Source: DATLSM01 sp963722965 (GTDB taxonomy: Bacteria; Actinomycetota; Thermoleophilia; Solirubrobacterales; 70-9). From it: a stretch of 64,000 nt of DNA. A program made the translations under genes and the position numbers. The stretch's first letter is position 1. Every line of letters begins with the position of its first letter. The stretch covers positions 62,001 through 126,000 of the forward strand of contig CAVROX010000013.1 of the NCBI GenBank assembly GCA_963722965.1, read 5' to 3'. Shown piece after piece: positions 1 through 9,015 of this stretch. The notes beneath the pieces are model-generated. The model saw only the letters and a program-made list of their open reading frames with translations. It ran no database searches and was not told the DNA's origin.

Positions 1-190
1 GGATGACGTCGTGGGTGATCCGATCGCCCTCGTGCTCGGCCTGAAGGATCTCCTCCCCGAGGCCGCCGTCATCGGGCCAGGAATTCATCATCCGGTCAAG
101 CAGGCGCGATGCCCTGACGGTGTTCTGCCCGGCCTCGATGAAGAGCTCAAAGAAGGTGCGATCGCGGGGCAGAAGCGAGAGGCGTGCCAC
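1..190 (-). CDS. DUF47 / PhoU-like phosphate transport accessory protein (3' part outside window)
   Basis: The minus strand starts with GTG at 190 and reads VARLSLLPRDRTFFELF, then a helix ending AEHEGDRITHDVI, and runs off the left edge. This is the N-terminus of the DUF47 family, PhoU-like all-helical proteins usually encoded next to low-affinity Pit phosphate transporters and thought to modulate them. An AGGAT sequence lies about 8 bases before the GTG, and the competing upstream ATG is out of frame. It follows ppk by 27 bases on the same strand, so it is probably the third gene of the PHP-GT4/ppk operon. A pit transporter would be expected just beyond the window; that part is inference. 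Confidence 0.8.
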   Translation of the reverse strand, partial: MARLSLLPRDRTFFELFIEAGQNTVRASRLLDRMMNSWPDDGGLGEEILQAEHEGDRITHDVI

Positions 191-217
191 TGATCCATCC
201 TAGTCGTCGACGGGCCC

Positions 218-2320
218 TCAGCTCGCGGCCGCCGCGAGCTGCTCCGCGGCGCGTGCGGCGTGGCGCTCGCGCAGCTCCTCCTGGACGCTGCGCCGCCCAC
301 CGGGGGGCGCGACCAAGCGCTTCCAGCGCCCGTCTGCGTCGAGCTCCCAGGCGTTGGCGTTGTCGGCAAAGCAGCGCTCGAGGACGTCGAGCATCTCGGC
401 GCGCAGGTCGGGGTCCTCGACCGGCGTCACCAGCTCGACCCGGCTGTCGAGGTTGCGCGGCATCAGATCGGCGGAGCCCATCAGCACCCTCGTCTCCTCA
501 CCGCGCTGGAAGGCGTAGATGCGCGAGTGCTCGAGGAAGCGGCCGACGATCGAGAGCACCTGGATGTTCTCGGAGACCCCCGGCACACCGGGCCGCAGGC
601 AGCAGATCCCGCGCACGTTGAGATCGACCCGCACCCCAGCCCGCGAGGCCTCATACAGCGCCCGGATGCAGCCGGCGTCGACCAGGGAGTTCATCTTCAG
701 CGCGATCCGCGCCTCGCTCCCCGCCCGGTGGGCATCGACGGTGGCCTCGATCTCGCCGATGATCTGGTCGCGCATCGTCGTCGGGGAGACCAGCACTTTG
801 CGGTACTCAGCCGGGCGGCCGTAGCCGGTGAGGAAGTTGAACATCTCGGCGACGTCGGCGCCGATCTCCGGATCGGCGGTGAAGAGGCCGAAGTCGGTGT
901 ATAGGCGGGCGGTCTTGGGGTGGTAGTTGCCGGTCCCGATGTGAACGTACTCGCGCACCCGGTCGCCCTCGCGGCGGGCGACGAGGATCGCCTTGACGTG
1001 CGTCTTTAGGCCCGGGATGCCGTAGACGACATGGACCCCCGCCTCCTCCAGCGACTTGGCCCAGTGGATATTTGCCTCCTCGTCAAAGCGCGCTTTGAGC
1101 TCCACCATGCAGACCGCCTGCTTGCCGCGTTCGGAGGCGCGGATCAGCGCCGGCACCAGCGGCGAGTCATCGCTGGTCCGGTAAACGGTCTGCTTGATCG
1201 CCAGCACGTCGGGGTCGGCCACCGCCTGCTCGACGAAGCGCTCGACCGAGCCGACGAAGGATTCGTAGGGGTGGTGGACGAGCAGATCGCGCTGGCGGAT
1301 CGTGGCGAAGATGTCGACGGGCTCTTCGTCCTCGCTCTGCAGGCGCGGCTGGGTGACCGGCGACCAGGGCGGGTAGCGCAGCTCCGCGTGGCCGGGGATG
1401 TCGGCGAGGTCGGTCAGGTCGGCGAGATCGATCAGACCGTCGACGTCATAGACCTCGCGGTCTTCCAGGCGCAGGGCGTCGATCAGCTCGCTCGCGCAGC
1501 TTCGGGTTCATCCCGGCGGCGATCTCGAGCCGGACGACCTCGCCGAAGCGCCGCCGGCGAATCTCGTCCTGGACCGCCTGCAGCAGGTCATCCGCCTCAT
1601 CGCTGACCGTGAAGTCGGCGTCGCGGGTGACCCGGAAGTAGCCATGGTCGACGACCTCGGTGCCCGGGAAGAGCGCGTCGAGGTTGGCGGCGATCGCCTC
1701 CTCGAGCGGGACCAGGGCGCCGCTGCCCTGCCCGACCGGCAAAAAGCGCCCGAGCAGCTCCTTCGGAACCTTGACGCGGGCGACGATCTCGACCCCGCTC
1801 TCGGGGTCGCGCAGCAGCACTCCGAGGCTGAGCGAGAGGTTCGAGATGTAGGGGAAGGGGCGGCCGAGGCCGACCACCAGCGGCGTCAGCGCCGGGAAGA
1901 CCTGCTCGTGGAAGCGGACGTCGATTTCGCGGCGCTCCTGCTCGCTGGCGCTCTGCAGGGAGACGATCCTGATCGCTTCTCCTCCAGCGCCGGTCGAAGC
2001 TCCCGTCAAAGCAGGCGCTGCAGGCGCTGGTCGAGCCCCAGGACGCGGGCCTGGATGGGTCGATCTGGGCGCCCGGCGCCAGCCCGTCGGGTCCGCGCGC
2101 GTCGATCCCGGCGTCGAGCTGGTCAAAGAGGCCCGGCCACCCTGACCATGAAGAACTCATCCAGGTTGGAGGCATAGATCGCGCAGAAGCGCAGCCGCTC
2201 CAGCAGCGGCACGCCCTCCTCCTCGGCGAGCTCCAGAACCCGCTGGTTGAAGTCAAGCCAGGAGAGCTCGCGGTTGAAATAGAGAGCGGGATCGTCGATC
2301 CGGCCATCGTACTGAGGCAC
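218..2320 (-). CDS. ppk: Polyphosphate kinase 1 (frame broken by indels)
   Basis: PPK1 reversibly polymerises the gamma-phosphate of ATP into inorganic polyphosphate. GTG start at 2320; the N domain is recognisable (YFNRELSWLDFNQRVLELA, then ASNLDEFFMVRVAG). The catalytic part carries VELKARFDEEANI, the phosphohistidine region GLKTHVKAI, and YVHIGTGNYHPKTARLYTD. The span of about 701 codons is the normal family length, but the reading frame changes near 2125, 2000 and 1490. Near 1490 one extra base separates PKLRE from LIDALRLED. Both flanks are well conserved, so the breaks look like sequence errors and not decay. It lies directly downstream of the PHP-GT4 gene and upstream of DUF47. A Pho-like repeat array precedes the operon, so phosphate-starvation control is likely (inference). 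Confidence 0.9.
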
Positions 2321-2385
2321 GCCGGGCGTCCTGATCCGCTCAGGCAGCCTGGGCAAAGCCCTGCCGACCCCGATCGGCGACGGGC

Positions 2386-4628
2386 TCAGTCGAGGGCGCG
2401 CCGGTAGCCGGCGGCGAGCTGCTCCAGGGCGCGCTCCCAGGAGCGCTCGCGGGCGGCGCGGGCGGCGGCGGCGCCCAGCGTGGCGGCGCAGCAGGGGAGA
2501 GGCGGCGAGTTGGAGCAGGGCGCCGGCGAGGTGGTCGGGATCGGGCCGGCAGAGCAGGCCCGGTGTGGCGGTTTTCGACCAGCGCCGCCGGGCCGCCCTC
2601 GCCGACCGCGAGACCGGCAGCCCGCTCGCCTGCGCCTCGAGGATCACCTGGCCGAAGGTATCGGTGCCGCTGCAGAAGAGAAGACGTCGGCGCTGGCGTA
2701 GGCGCGGGCGAGCTCCTCGCCCTCGAGCCAGCCGAGGAAGGTGGCGTGCTCGCCGAGGCGCTCGCGCAGCAGCTCGGCCTCCTCGGGGCCACCGCCGGCG
2801 AGCAGCAGGTGCAGGCGGGGGTCGCGGCGCGCGCCCGCAGGAACGCGTCGGCGAGCAGGTCGATTTTCTTCTCGCTGCTGAGGCGGCCGGCGTAGAGGAC
2901 CTTCGGCTCGCCCGGGCAGCGCGCCGCGTCGCGGCCGGCCGGGTCGAAGCGCGCAGTGTCGACGCCGCGCTCCCAGCGGCCGGGCGCGCCGGCTCGATCC
3001 CGAGCCGAGCAGCGAGCGGTCCGCCGCCGGGCTGGGCGAGAGGACGAGTCGGCAGTGCGCCGTAGAAGGCCCGAGCGCCGCCCCGGCGAGCGCCTCAAGG
3101 CCGGCCGTCGCCGCTGCGCAGGCCGGCGTAGGCGGCAGCTCGGTGTGGTAGCTGGCGAGCAGCGGGAGGTCGGCGACCCGGCCGAGCAGCGCGGCGGCGA
3201 CGCCGGCCGGGCCGGGCGGCGGTGACGTGGATCAGGTCGTAGCGGCCGTCGGCGAGCGCCTCGACCAGGTCGGGCAGGCTCGGGACGCCGAGCACCAGGC
3301 CCGGGTAGAAGGGGACCTCAAGCTCGGCCGCGGCGGGCAGGCGCCGATCGACGCCGGCGTCGGTGCCGATCACCTCGACCTCGAAGCCCGCGGACGCCGC
3401 GCTCGCGGATCTGCTCGATCGTGCGGGTGACGCCGTGCATCGCGCCGATCCCGTCGGCGATGATCGCGACCCGGCGCGGCTCCTCGTCGCGGGGGCCCGA
3501 GCTTTGCCTTCTCGCGCGGCGAGGAAAGCCGTCGACGGCGCGTAGGGGATGGCCGGCACGATCGCCGTCGAAGAGTGCCGCGCTGAGCGCCGCCGGGACC
3601 TCGCCCCGGCCGAGCGCGGCCGCGCCGGCCGCCGACCGCGTCGCGCAGCCGCCGCTCGTGGATGCGGCGGGCGCGACGGTAGAGGCCGGCGTGGGAGAAG
3701 CCTCATCCTGCAGGTAGCCGAGTAGCTCGCGGCCCCGCGAGCCGCATGCCGATCGCGCCGAGCCAGGCCTCGAGCAGGCGCGCGCGCGTCCGCCGGGCCG
3801 ATATCGGCGGCGACCTTGCCCTCGCGGGCGTCGCCCTCGCGGATCACCCGCTGGGCGATCTTCAGCACCGCGGCGGGGTCGGGCTCGACGCTCCGCCGGC
3901 TCGCCGTCGAGGCCGAGGGCGCGGATGGCAAGCGCCATCGCCGCGTGCGCCCACTTCGCGGCGCTGCCCTGCTCGCCGCCGCGGCGGGCCTCGCCGCGCG
4001 CGGATGTGGGCGAGGAACTCTTCCGGCGTGGCGGCGCGCGGGCGCCTCGGTGAAGGTGCGGCCGATGTCGACGCCGGCATGGTCGTCGGAGCCGCCGATG
4101 CGCGGTTCCGCCGTGCGTCTCGACGTAGACGACGGCGGGCATGTTGAGCTCCGCGGCCCGCGACCCGTTGCGGATCTCCCAGACCGGGAACAGCTCCGCC
4201 AGACGGCGGCGGTGGCGCTGGGTCAGGGGGGCGCCGACGTTGTAGAAGGGGTGCGCGAGCGCGCTGGCGATCTCGTTCTCGCGAAGGTAGGTGGCGCAGG
4301 CCTCGACGTCGCCGGCGTGGGCCTGCAGCCACTCGTGATCTCCGGGAGTGATCCCGTAACAGAGGACGTGAACCGCCTGGGGCTCGCCGGCGAAGCGGGC
4401 GGTCAGCTCCTCGGAGATGAAGCAGTCGGGGCGGTCGGCCAGCTCCAGGCAGCCGTCGATCGTGTCGTGGTCGGTGATCGTGACGAAGTCCATCCCGCGC
4501 CGCTTGGCCAGCTCGTAGACCTCCTGCGGGGGGGTCGCGCACTCCGGCAGGCCGAGCGAGCGCTGGACCCCGAGCCTTGAGAGCTGCGAGGCGGTGGAAT
4601 GGCAGTGCAGATCAACACGGGAAGTCAT
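2386..4628 (-). CDS. PHP-domain phosphoesterase fused to GT4 glycosyltransferase (frame broken by indels)
   Basis: One long gene of about 747 codons begins MTSRVDLHCHSTASQLSR at 4628 and ends ERALEQLAAGYRRALD at 2386. The N-terminal 300 residues form a PHP domain with all expected metal-ligand motifs: HxH (DLHCHS), TITDHDTIDG, SEELTA, ALAHPFYN and, in an adjacent frame, GGSDDHAGVDIGRT. After a linker, RRVAIIADGIGAMHGVT opens a GT4 domain, with YHTEL, the RWERGVDTARFDP motif, VLYAGRLSSEKKIDLL and GTDTFGQVILEAQASGLP (E-x7-E region). Several single-base frame changes occur between 2450 and 4100. Fusion is inferred from the absence of any convincing stop/start between domains. Substrates are unknown; the GT4 part resembles lipid or mannosyl transferases (weak inference). 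It precedes ppk and has its own Pho-like array. Confidence 0.72.
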
Positions 4629-4689
4629 CGGTGTCTCCCTCTCTATTCGTTTTTATCGCTTCCAGATTCCGCAAATAGCAGGGAAAACT

Positions 4690-4728
4690 TGTGAAACGAC
4701 AGATAAGGAGATGTGAAGCTGAAGTGAC
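4690..4728 (-). promoter_or_regulatory. Pho-box-like array, four 11-bp direct repeats
   Basis: On the plus strand TGTGAA (4690), AGATAA (4701), TGTGAA (4712) and AGTGAC (4723) recur with an exact 11-base period; read on the minus strand the unit is TTCACA. It lies in the 106-base gap between the CHAD gene end and the PHP-GT4 start, an AT-richer gap with a plausible TA-rich -10 zone nearer the gene. Eleven-base direct repeats of this type bind OmpR-family PhoB/PhoP regulators; Streptomyces PhoP uses GTTCACC units. The periodicity is seen directly; binding is inferred. Confidence 0.6.
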
Positions 4729-4734
4729 CGAGAG

Positions 4735-5157
4735 CTAGCGGATCGACCGCTCAAGCGCCGCCCAGGTGCCCTTCTCGGTCTCCGCCCGCCATAGTTCGCG
4801 AAAGCGGCGGTGCAGCAGCTCGCGACGGGTACGCAGCAGCGCCTGGAGGGACTCGACCCCCGCCGCCTGGGGCAGCATCACGTCGCAGTCATGGATCTCG
4901 CCGAGGACACCTTGAAGGTCTTTGGCGCTGCGGCGGGCAGCCTGCGCCTCGGCGCCATAACAGCCCTCGACGATCTCCAACACGTAGCGCAGACGCTTGG
5001 CGGCGATCCGCATGTTGTGCTGGGCGCTCGCCGCCGAGGGATCGAGCGCCTCCGCGGCAAAGGAGCAGAGCTCCGCAAGGCGGGTGTCGAGGATCCGCGC
5101 TGCGTTGCGGCGCAGCGACTTCCCCGGGTCAAGCCCCTTCACCTTGCGCGCCTTCAC
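4735..5157 (-). CDS. CHAD domain protein (second half-length CHAD)
   Basis: The product has 140 residues, with a GTG start at 5157 beginning MKARKVKGLDPGKSLRRN. It contains the CHAD signature HNMRIAAKRLRYVLEI, the conserved His/Arg helix that binds polyphosphate, and a second helix pair around IHDCDVML. Standard CHAD domains have about 250-300 residues, so this is half length. Its GTG overlaps the TGA of the upstream CHAD gene by four bases (GTGA), which implies translational coupling, and probably the two chains assemble into one CHAD fold. The alternative is a single gene split by one indel, but the overlap is exact and both halves start with typical N-termini. Its position among ppx, ppk and pst fits a polyphosphate-binding role. 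Confidence 0.8.
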   Translation of the reverse strand: MKARKVKGLDPGKSLRRNAARILDTRLAELCSFAAEALDPSAASAQHNMRIAAKRLRYVLEIVEGCYGAEAQAARRSAKDLQGVLGEIHDCDVMLPQAAGVESLQALLRTRRELLHRRFRELWRAETEKGTWAALERSIR

Positions 5158-5624
5158 CCGGTCTCCACCCGCAGGCGCTGCAGCCGCCGGCGCAGCTGCT
5201 CAAGGCGCTCGGGGGCGACGAACCCGGCGAGGTCCTCGTTTGCCCCGAGCCGCTCTTGCTTGAGTCGGGCGATCAGCGCCGTGAGGCGATCGCGCTCGTT
5301 CTCGTCGGCCGGCGCCGTGAAGCGCTCCAAGAACTCGATCTCCACGTCGCGGTCCCGCCGCTCCCCGAGCGCGTCGGCGAGTGTCTTGACCTCCCCCAGC
5401 GCCCGGCGCAGGCGCTTGGGCGGAAAGCAAGGCTTGAAGATCTCCAATGCGGCGCGCAGGCGGCGCGTCGCGACCCGCATGTCGTGAACTCGCTCGGGGC
5501 TCTCGATGTCAAGCACGCCCGGCGCCTGCTCGAAGACCTCGGCGGCGCGAGCCTCGACCACTTTCGCCGCCGCCGCGGCGAAGGGCTCCCCGCAATCGAA
5601 CTCGACCTGACGCGCCCGGGCCAT
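5154..5624 (-). CDS. CHAD domain protein (first half-length CHAD)
   Basis: The product has 156 residues, starting MARARQVEFDCGEPFAAAAA. The CHAD signature VHDMRVATRRLRAALEIF lies at about residues 46-63, followed by FPPKRLRRALGEVKTLADALGERRDRDV and a charged helical C-terminus. The His/Arg-rich helices are the known polyphosphate-binding surface of CHAD domains. It is coupled by a GTGA overlap to the next CHAD gene and lies 34 bases downstream of ppx on the same strand, so all three probably form one unit with phoU and pst upstream. No signal peptide or membrane segment is visible, so it is cytoplasmic. Family assignment is firm; the precise role (polyphosphate granule or enzyme tethering) is inference. 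Confidence 0.83.
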   Translation of the reverse strand: MARARQVEFDCGEPFAAAAAKVVEARAAEVFEQAPGVLDIESPERVHDMRVATRRLRAALEIFKPCFPPKRLRRALGEVKTLADALGERRDRDVEIEFLERFTAPADENERDRLTALIARLKQERLGANEDLAGFVAPERLEQLRRRLQRLRVETG

Positions 5625-5658
5625 CGAAAAAGCGTAGTCGAGGCCGGCGAAGGCTCGC

Positions 5659-6567
5659 TCAGGCGGCGACGGCCGCCGGCGAAGACCCGTTGAGGTTGCC
5701 GTTGAGCAGGTCGAGGATAACCCCCTCGCGCAGGCCCCCCTTGCCGATTTGAAGCGGCTGTCCGAGCAGCTGCGAGAGCTTCTCTAAGACCAGCACACCG
5801 GTGGCGAGGATGCGGACCCGCTGGGGGTCGAGCTCAAAGCGGCGTCCCACCTCAGCCGCCGGGGCGCCGGCGAGGACCCGGATTCCCCGCTCCAGCGTCT
5901 CGTACTCGAGCACCGCTCCGACCAGGCGCCGCAGCGAGGTGGCGCTGCCGCCGACCGCGACCGCCTGCGCTGGGTGGTTGATCTGGACCCCTTCAAAAAG
6001 TTCATCGATGCGGTCGCGGACCTTGCGGATCTCCGCCGCTGAAGGCGGGTCTGAGGCGATCAGCTCATCGGCCAAGACCCCAGAGCCGACCCGCCACGAG
6101 CGGACCATCTCAACCCCGCCCAAAACGGTGCCGAGAATCACCTCGGTCGAGCCGCCGCCGACGTCGACCACTCCGATCTTGCCCTCGACCGGGTGGCCAA
6201 GCGTCTTGGTGGCGCCGATGAAGGAGAGCCGGCCCTCCTCCTGCTCGCTGAGGACGTTGACCGCCACCCCGGAGGCCTCGCCGATCGCGCGCGCCGCCAT
6301 CTCCCCGTTGCGCGCCTCGCGTACCGCCGCGGTCGCGACCGAGCGGATCACCTCGGCCCCCAGCTCCCGCGCCAGGCGCACCTGGGTGGCGACGACCTCA
6401 GAGACCTCGGCGATCTTCGCGGGAACGATCGCGCCGTCGCTATCTAGCGCTTGGTTAAAGCGGGTGTAGGCCCGCTGCTCCATCACCTTCTTCAGCTGCC
6501 CTTCCACCGGTTCGGCGACCAGGACCCGGGTCGTGTTGGAGCCGATATCAATTGCAGCGCAGAGCAC
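5659..6567 (-). CDS. ppx: Exopolyphosphatase / guanosine pentaphosphatase family
   Basis: A short Ppx/GppA of about 302 residues consisting only of the ASKHA ATPase-like core. Seen: AAIDIGSNTTRVLVAE (phosphate-1 loop), SVATAAVREARNG, VVDVGGGSTEVILG (phosphate-2), and AVGGSATSLRRLVGA. The enzyme removes terminal phosphate from polyphosphate (or pppGpp); single-domain forms of this length are common in Actinobacteria. I prefer the GTG at 6567 because a GGAG lies three and nine bases upstream; the ATG at 6576 directly abuts its own GGAG. It lies 38 bases downstream of phoU. With ppk two kilobases away, the locus encodes both synthesis and hydrolysis of polyphosphate. Confidence 0.92.
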   Translation of the reverse strand: MLCAAIDIGSNTTRVLVAEPVEGQLKKVMEQRAYTRFNQALDSDGAIVPAKIAEVSEVVATQVRLARELGAEVIRSVATAAVREARNGEMAARAIGEASGVAVNVLSEQEEGRLSFIGATKTLGHPVEGKIGVVDVGGGSTEVILGTVLGGVEMVRSWRVGSGVLADELIASDPPSAAEIRKVRDRIDELFEGVQINHPAQAVAVGGSATSLRRLVGAVLEYETLERGIRVLAGAPAAEVGRRFELDPQRVRILATGVLVLEKLSQLLGQPLQIGKGGLREGVILDLLNGNLNGSSPAAVAA

Positions 6568-6604
6568 AGTCTCCATCTCCGATCATGGCAAACCGGTCGG
6601 ATCG

Positions 6605-7297
6605 TCAGCGCGGCAGGGCACCTGGGTGGGAGGCGTCCTCAAACTCCCTGAACAGGCCGGTGACGACAAAGGCGACCTGCTCGCCGATGTCGACCGCGTT
6701 GTCGCCGATCCGCTCGATCGCCCGCGCCGCCAGCAGCATCGTCATCGCCCACTCCCGGCTATCGGCATCGTCGCCGATCTCCAACGCCAGGCGGAAGCAC
6801 TCGCGGTTGAGGCTGTCGACCAGGTCATCCTGGCGCACCAGATCCCGCGCCAGTTCGACGTCGCGCTCCTCGAAGGCGCGCTTTGCCTGGATGTCGATCG
6901 AGCGCACGTGCCTGCCCATGGTCAGGATCAGGTCCACCATCTCCCGATCGGCGGGCGGCTCGTTGCCGGTCAGCGGGATCAGCTTGCAGATGTTCACGCA
7001 CTGGTCCCCCATCCGCTCGACGTTCTTCAGCACGTGCAGGAGGGCGGAGATCAGCCGTAGGTCGGTCGCCACTGGCGACTGGGTCGCAAGCAGGGTGATC
7101 AGGCTCTGGTGGACCTCGAGGTAGCGGCCATCGATGCGGTCATCGTCGGCGACGACGATCTGGGCCAGCTCGACGTCTTGGTGCTCGATCGCCTCCAGGG
7201 TGCGCTCAAGGGCGGAATTGACCATCTCCAGACCCTCAAGGGCGCTCCCCTCAAGCCGCTCGAGCTCCTCTTGGTAGTAGCTCCTGGTCTCCGCCAT
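6605..7297 (-). CDS. phoU: Phosphate transport system regulator PhoU
   Basis: The product has 230 residues, starting MAETRSYYQEELERLEGS. It has two PhoU three-helix repeats; the first carries LLATQSPVATDLRLISALLHV with VERMGDQCVNI, the second MLLAARAIERIGDNAVDIGEQV. These E/D-rich helices bind metal clusters in PhoU. PhoU couples the Pst transporter to the PhoR/PhoB-type kinase-regulator pair and represses the regulon when phosphate is plentiful. Its ATG overlaps the pstB stop (TGATG). In this sequence an extra base in pstB makes the two genes read as one continuous frame, but the true pstB stop lies in the neighbouring frame. Confidence 0.95.
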   Translation of the reverse strand: MAETRSYYQEELERLEGSALEGLEMVNSALERTLEAIEHQDVELAQIVVADDDRIDGRYLEVHQSLITLLATQSPVATDLRLISALLHVLKNVERMGDQCVNICKLIPLTGNEPPADREMVDLILTMGRHVRSIDIQAKRAFEERDVELARDLVRQDDLVDSLNRECFRLALEIGDDADSREWAMTMLLAARAIERIGDNAVDIGEQVAFVVTGLFREFEDASHPGALPR

Positions 7298-8134
7298 CAG
7301 CCGAACTTTCCGGTCACGTACTGCTCGGTGCGCTCGTCCTCGGGGTTGGTGAAGAGCTTCTCGGTGGGGCCGACCTCGATCAGCTCGCCGTTGAGCATGA
7401 AGGCGGTGGCGTCGGCGACCCGCGCCGCCTGCTGCATGTTGTGGGTGACGATGACGATCGTGTACCCGCTCCTTCAGCTCGCCGATCAGCTCCTCGATCT
7501 TCAGGGTCGCGACCGGGTCAAGCGCCGAGCAGGGCTCGTCCATCAGCAGCACCTCCGGGTCGACCGCCAGCGCCCGGGCGATGCAGAGGCGCTGCTGCTG
7601 GCCGCCGGAGAGTCCCACCCCCGGTGCCTTGAGCCGGTCTTTGACCTCCTCCCAAAGACCGGCGCCGCGGAGGGCCTCGCGGCCACGATCGTCGATCTCA
7701 GAGCGCGAAGCGCCGGTCAGCCGCAATCCCGCAGTGACGTTGTCGAAGACCGACATCGTCGGGAACGGGTTCGGTTTCTGGAAGACCATCCCGACCGAGC
7801 GCCGCACGGCGACGACGTCGATCCGCGGGTCATATAGGTCGATGCCGTCGAGCAGCACCTCGCCCTCGGCCCGCGCCCCCGGGATCTCCTCGTGCATTCG
7901 GTTGATGCAGCGCACCATCGTCGACTTGCCACAGCCCGAGGGGCCAATGATCGCGGTGACCTTGCCTGAGTCAAAGCCCAGACCGACCCCGCGCACGGCG
8001 TGGTTGGTCCCGTAGTAGGCGTGCAGGTCGCGCAGCTCGACGTTGCCGACCTCGCGACGGCGGGCCGCCGGGCGCAGGGTGCTCACGGGATCGACCCGCA
8101 GCGGCTGTTCGGATTGCTTGGCTACCCGACTCAT
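7297..8134 (-). CDS. pstB: Phosphate ABC transporter ATP-binding protein PstB (one extra base)
   Basis: ATPase of the high-affinity phosphate importer. It has Walker A IIGPSGCGKSTMVRC, the PstB-typical FQKPNPFPTMSVFDNV, signature LSGGQQQRLCIARALA and Walker B VLLMDEPCSALDP. After GELKER the frame is lost: the run CGGGTACACG at about 7467 has one G too many. Dropping it restores YTIVIVTHNMQQAARVAD, ending TEQYVTGKFG with TGA at 7297. Corrected length is 278 residues, normal for PstB. It overlaps pstA by ATGA (8131-8134) and phoU by TGATG. Confidence 0.94.
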
Positions 8135-9015
8135 CCTGTCATCCCTTTGCGCGAACGGGCAAAGAAGGTGCGGGCGAGGACGTTGAGGGCGAGGACGAAG
8201 GCGATCAGGACCAAGGCGGCTGCCCAGGCCTGGGTGTGGGCTTCAGGGCTTGGCTCCTGGGAGGAGCGGAAGATGAAGACCGGGATCGAGGCCAGCGCCT
8301 GGCTCGGGTTGGTCTGGACGCCCTGGGTGAAGATCGAGGAGAGCAGGATCAGCGGCGCCGTCTCCCCCGCCACCCTCGCGACCGCGAGCAGGGAGCCGGT
8401 GATCAGCCCGCCGGTCGCGGTTGGAACGGTGATCCGGATCGTCGTTCGCCAGCGGGCGATCCCGAGCGCGTGGGCTGCCTCCTTGAGGGTGCCGGGCACC
8501 AGGGTCAGCACCTCCTGGCCGGTGCGGGCAACGATCGGCAGCATGATGATCGCCAGCGCGACCGAGGCGGCGAGTGCGCTCTGCTGTTGGCCGGCGACGA
8601 GAAGGCCGTAGATGAAGATTCCGGTGATGATCGTCGGCACGCCATTCAGCACGTCGAGCACGAAGCGAACGGCGTGTCCGATTCGCTCGGGGGCGAACTC
8701 GGTCGTGTAGATCGCGACCCCCAGGCCGACCGGAATTGCCATCGCCGCAGCCAGGCCGACCATGATCGCGGAGCCGACGATCGCGTTGGAGATGCCGCCG
8801 CCGGCTTCGCCGAAGAGCGCTGTCGGCGTCGTCAGGAAGTGGATGCTGAGCGCACCGATCCCCTTCAGCAGCACCGAGCCGACCACGATCAGCAAGACGG
8901 CGACGGCGAGCAGGGTCGCCACCGTGCAGGAGGCCTCGACCAGCCGGTTGACCCGCTTGCGCCGCCGCATGTTGCCGCGGTCGACCGACAGCGCGTGTTC
9001 GATCCCGCCACTCAC
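8131..9015 (-). CDS. pstA: Phosphate ABC transporter permease PstA
   Basis: Inner-membrane permease of 294 residues with six predicted membrane segments. The first is near residues 27-50 (rich in VATLLAVAVLLIVVGSVLL). The EAA-type loop that docks PstB reads PGTLKEAAHALGIARWRTTI, at about residues 175-195. PTIITGIFIYGLL is typical of PstA. It overlaps pstB and pstC by four bases on each side, so the permease-ATPase genes are translationally coupled. It partners PstC to form the phosphate channel. The C-terminus lies in the cytoplasm (FFARSRKGMTG). Confidence 0.95.
   Translation of the reverse strand: MSGGIEHALSVDRGNMRRRKRVNRLVEASCTVATLLAVAVLLIVVGSVLLKGIGALSIHFLTTPTALFGEAGGGISNAIVGSAIMVGLAAAMAIPVGLGVAIYTTEFAPERIGHAVRFVLDVLNGVPTIITGIFIYGLLVAGQQQSALAASVALAIIMLPIVARTGQEVLTLVPGTLKEAAHALGIARWRTTIRITVPTATGGLITGSLLAVARVAGETAPLILLSSIFTQGVQTNPSQALASIPVFIFRSSQEPSPEAHTQAWAAALVLIAFVLALNVLARTFFARSRKGMTG

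Noticed and set aside
6605..8134. Bifunctional PstB-PhoU protein
   Set aside because: The join reads out-of-frame nonsense for about 55 residues exactly where the neighbouring frame gives the conserved PstB C-terminus.
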